Shown here in pieces: positions 63,457 to 64,000 of a stretch of DNA of 64,000 nucleotides. The position numbers and the translations under genes were made by a program. Location of the stretch: IMG/VR virus record IMGVR_UViG_3300009177_000034, positions 1 through 64,000 of that record; one strand, 5' to 3'. The stretch's first letter is position 1; each line of letters begins with the position of its first letter. The stretch is from a virus. The notes beneath the pieces are model-generated. The model had not been told where the DNA came from, ran no database searches, and saw nothing but the letters and a program-made list of their open reading frames with translations.

Positions 63457-63764
63457 CGCTCGCTCTCCCACTTCTCCTCCAGCGTGTCGTAGGCCGCGTC
63501 CTGGCTGTCCTCCCAGGCCGCCTCGCAGGCCTCGATGACGGCCCGGTCCACGGCCTGGGTCATGGCGCGGCCGCCGTCGCCGCGGAGCTTGCCGGCCTGG
63601 AAGGCCTCGGCGTGGGCGCAGCCGACCAGCGTCTCGACGATGGGGCTGCTCGGGACCTCCCCGTCCCAGCGGCCCCGGGGCGTCGGCTCCAGGGTGCCCG
63701 TCACCTCGGGCTCGCTCGCGCAGAGGGGGCAGGTGAAGGCGAAGGTCAGGCCGGGGCGGCTCAT
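63453..63764 (-). CDS. Small zinc-finger protein, paralogue of 63052
   Basis: The 103-residue ORF begins MSRPGLTFAFTCPLCASEPE and has LVGCAHAEAF, then a helix (ACEAAWEDSQDAAYDTLEEK). Coupled by ATGA to both neighbours. A duplicated early zinc protein; function unknown. Confidence 0.65.
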   Translation of the reverse strand: MSRPGLTFAFTCPLCASEPEVTGTLEPTPRGRWDGEVPSSPIVETLVGCAHAEAFQAGKLRGDGGRAMTQAVDRAVIEACEAAWEDSQDAAYDTLEEKWESER

Positions 63765-63958
63765 GCGCCTTGGATCGTGCGGGCGTAGGCCAGCGCACGC
63801 TCCAGGGAGGGGTAGATGATCGCGCTGCCGACGAACTGGCCGGCCTGGTCGTCCCGGACCGTGACCGAGAACCCCGCCTCGATCTGCGCGACGACCGCCG
63901 TGATGCCGACGTTGACGGTGTCGGGGTGGCTTAGCTCTGCGAGGATGATTGACTTCAT
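63761..63958 (-). CDS. Small early protein
   Basis: The 65-residue protein starts at ATG 63958 behind AAGGGGAG and begins MKSIILAELSHPDTVNVGIT. It has an alternating strand/helix pattern (VTVRDDQAGQFVGSAIIYPS). It is the first gene of the operon at the right edge. Function unknown. Confidence 0.7.
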   Translation of the reverse strand: MKSIILAELSHPDTVNVGITAVVAQIEAGFSVTVRDDQAGQFVGSAIIYPSLERALAYARTIQGA

Positions 63959-64000
63959 GGTGTCTCCCCTTGCTGCGCGCCTTGTCGGGGGCGGCTCCCT

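Noticed and set aside
1-64000. tRNA, rRNA and CRISPR elements
   Set aside because: No cloverleaf-like segment, ribosomal sequence or regularly spaced short repeats were seen by eye; a tRNAscan or CRISPR search would be decisive.

Overview
The window is one very GC-rich, tightly packed tailed-phage genome segment. Almost every gene is on the minus strand, so transcription runs from position 64000 toward 1, and start and stop codons usually overlap (ATGA, GTGA or TGATG). The large terminase, portal, MuF protein, HK97-type capsid genes, tape measure protein and long tail operon fit a long-tailed phage, probably with a siphovirus-type tail because no contractile sheath gene was recognised. No host is identifiable. 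Base composition and Sec/lipoprotein signals suggest a high-GC bacterium, and the mix of genes resembles phages known only from environmental sequence. No integrase, repressor, tRNA, CRISPR array or rRNA was recognised. No gene-free stretch exceeds 300 bases.

Layout in transcription order. (a) 64.0-59.4 kb: small early-type ORFs with zinc-ribbon and HTH proteins, two strong promoters and a secreted beta-helix protein followed by a hairpin terminator. (b) 59.4-55.2 kb: a LAGLIDADG endonuclease that carries the start of a methylase gene, two tandem ParB-methyltransferase paralogues and small proteins. (c) 55.2-38.9 kb: packaging and head module, comprising TerS, TerL with an intein, portal with a C-terminal ADP-ribosyltransferase-like domain, MuF with an intein, XkdF-like protease, scaffold, decoration protein, capsid, connectors and tail tube. 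(d) 38.9-17.7 kb: tail-assembly chaperones with a predicted -1 frameshift, tape measure, collagen-like fibre, a glycosyltransferase-methyltransferase fusion and a series of baseplate/fibre proteins, including one giant Ig-repeat protein broken by a frameshift. (e) 17.6-10.5 kb: envelope and lysis region with membrane proteins, a lipoprotein, a secreted metzincin-like protease, a beta-propeller protein and a SleB-type hydrolase. (f) 10.4-0 kb: recombination and replication genes (RecT, PD-(D/E)XK nuclease, DnaQ-type exonuclease, HTH initiator-like protein, DnaC-type loader) and a nuclease running off the left edge.

Two themes stand out. First, the segment is loaded with selfish endonucleases: about a dozen HNH, AP2-HNH, Vsr-like and LAGLIDADG elements. 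Three lie on the plus strand, against transcription, and one is coded entirely antisense to an intein. Second, it carries unusual surface- or host-directed enzymes: a secreted protease, a portal-fused ADP-ribosyltransferase-like domain, and a glycosyltransferase fused to a methyltransferase. Protein family calls rest on motif reading by eye, not on database searches.
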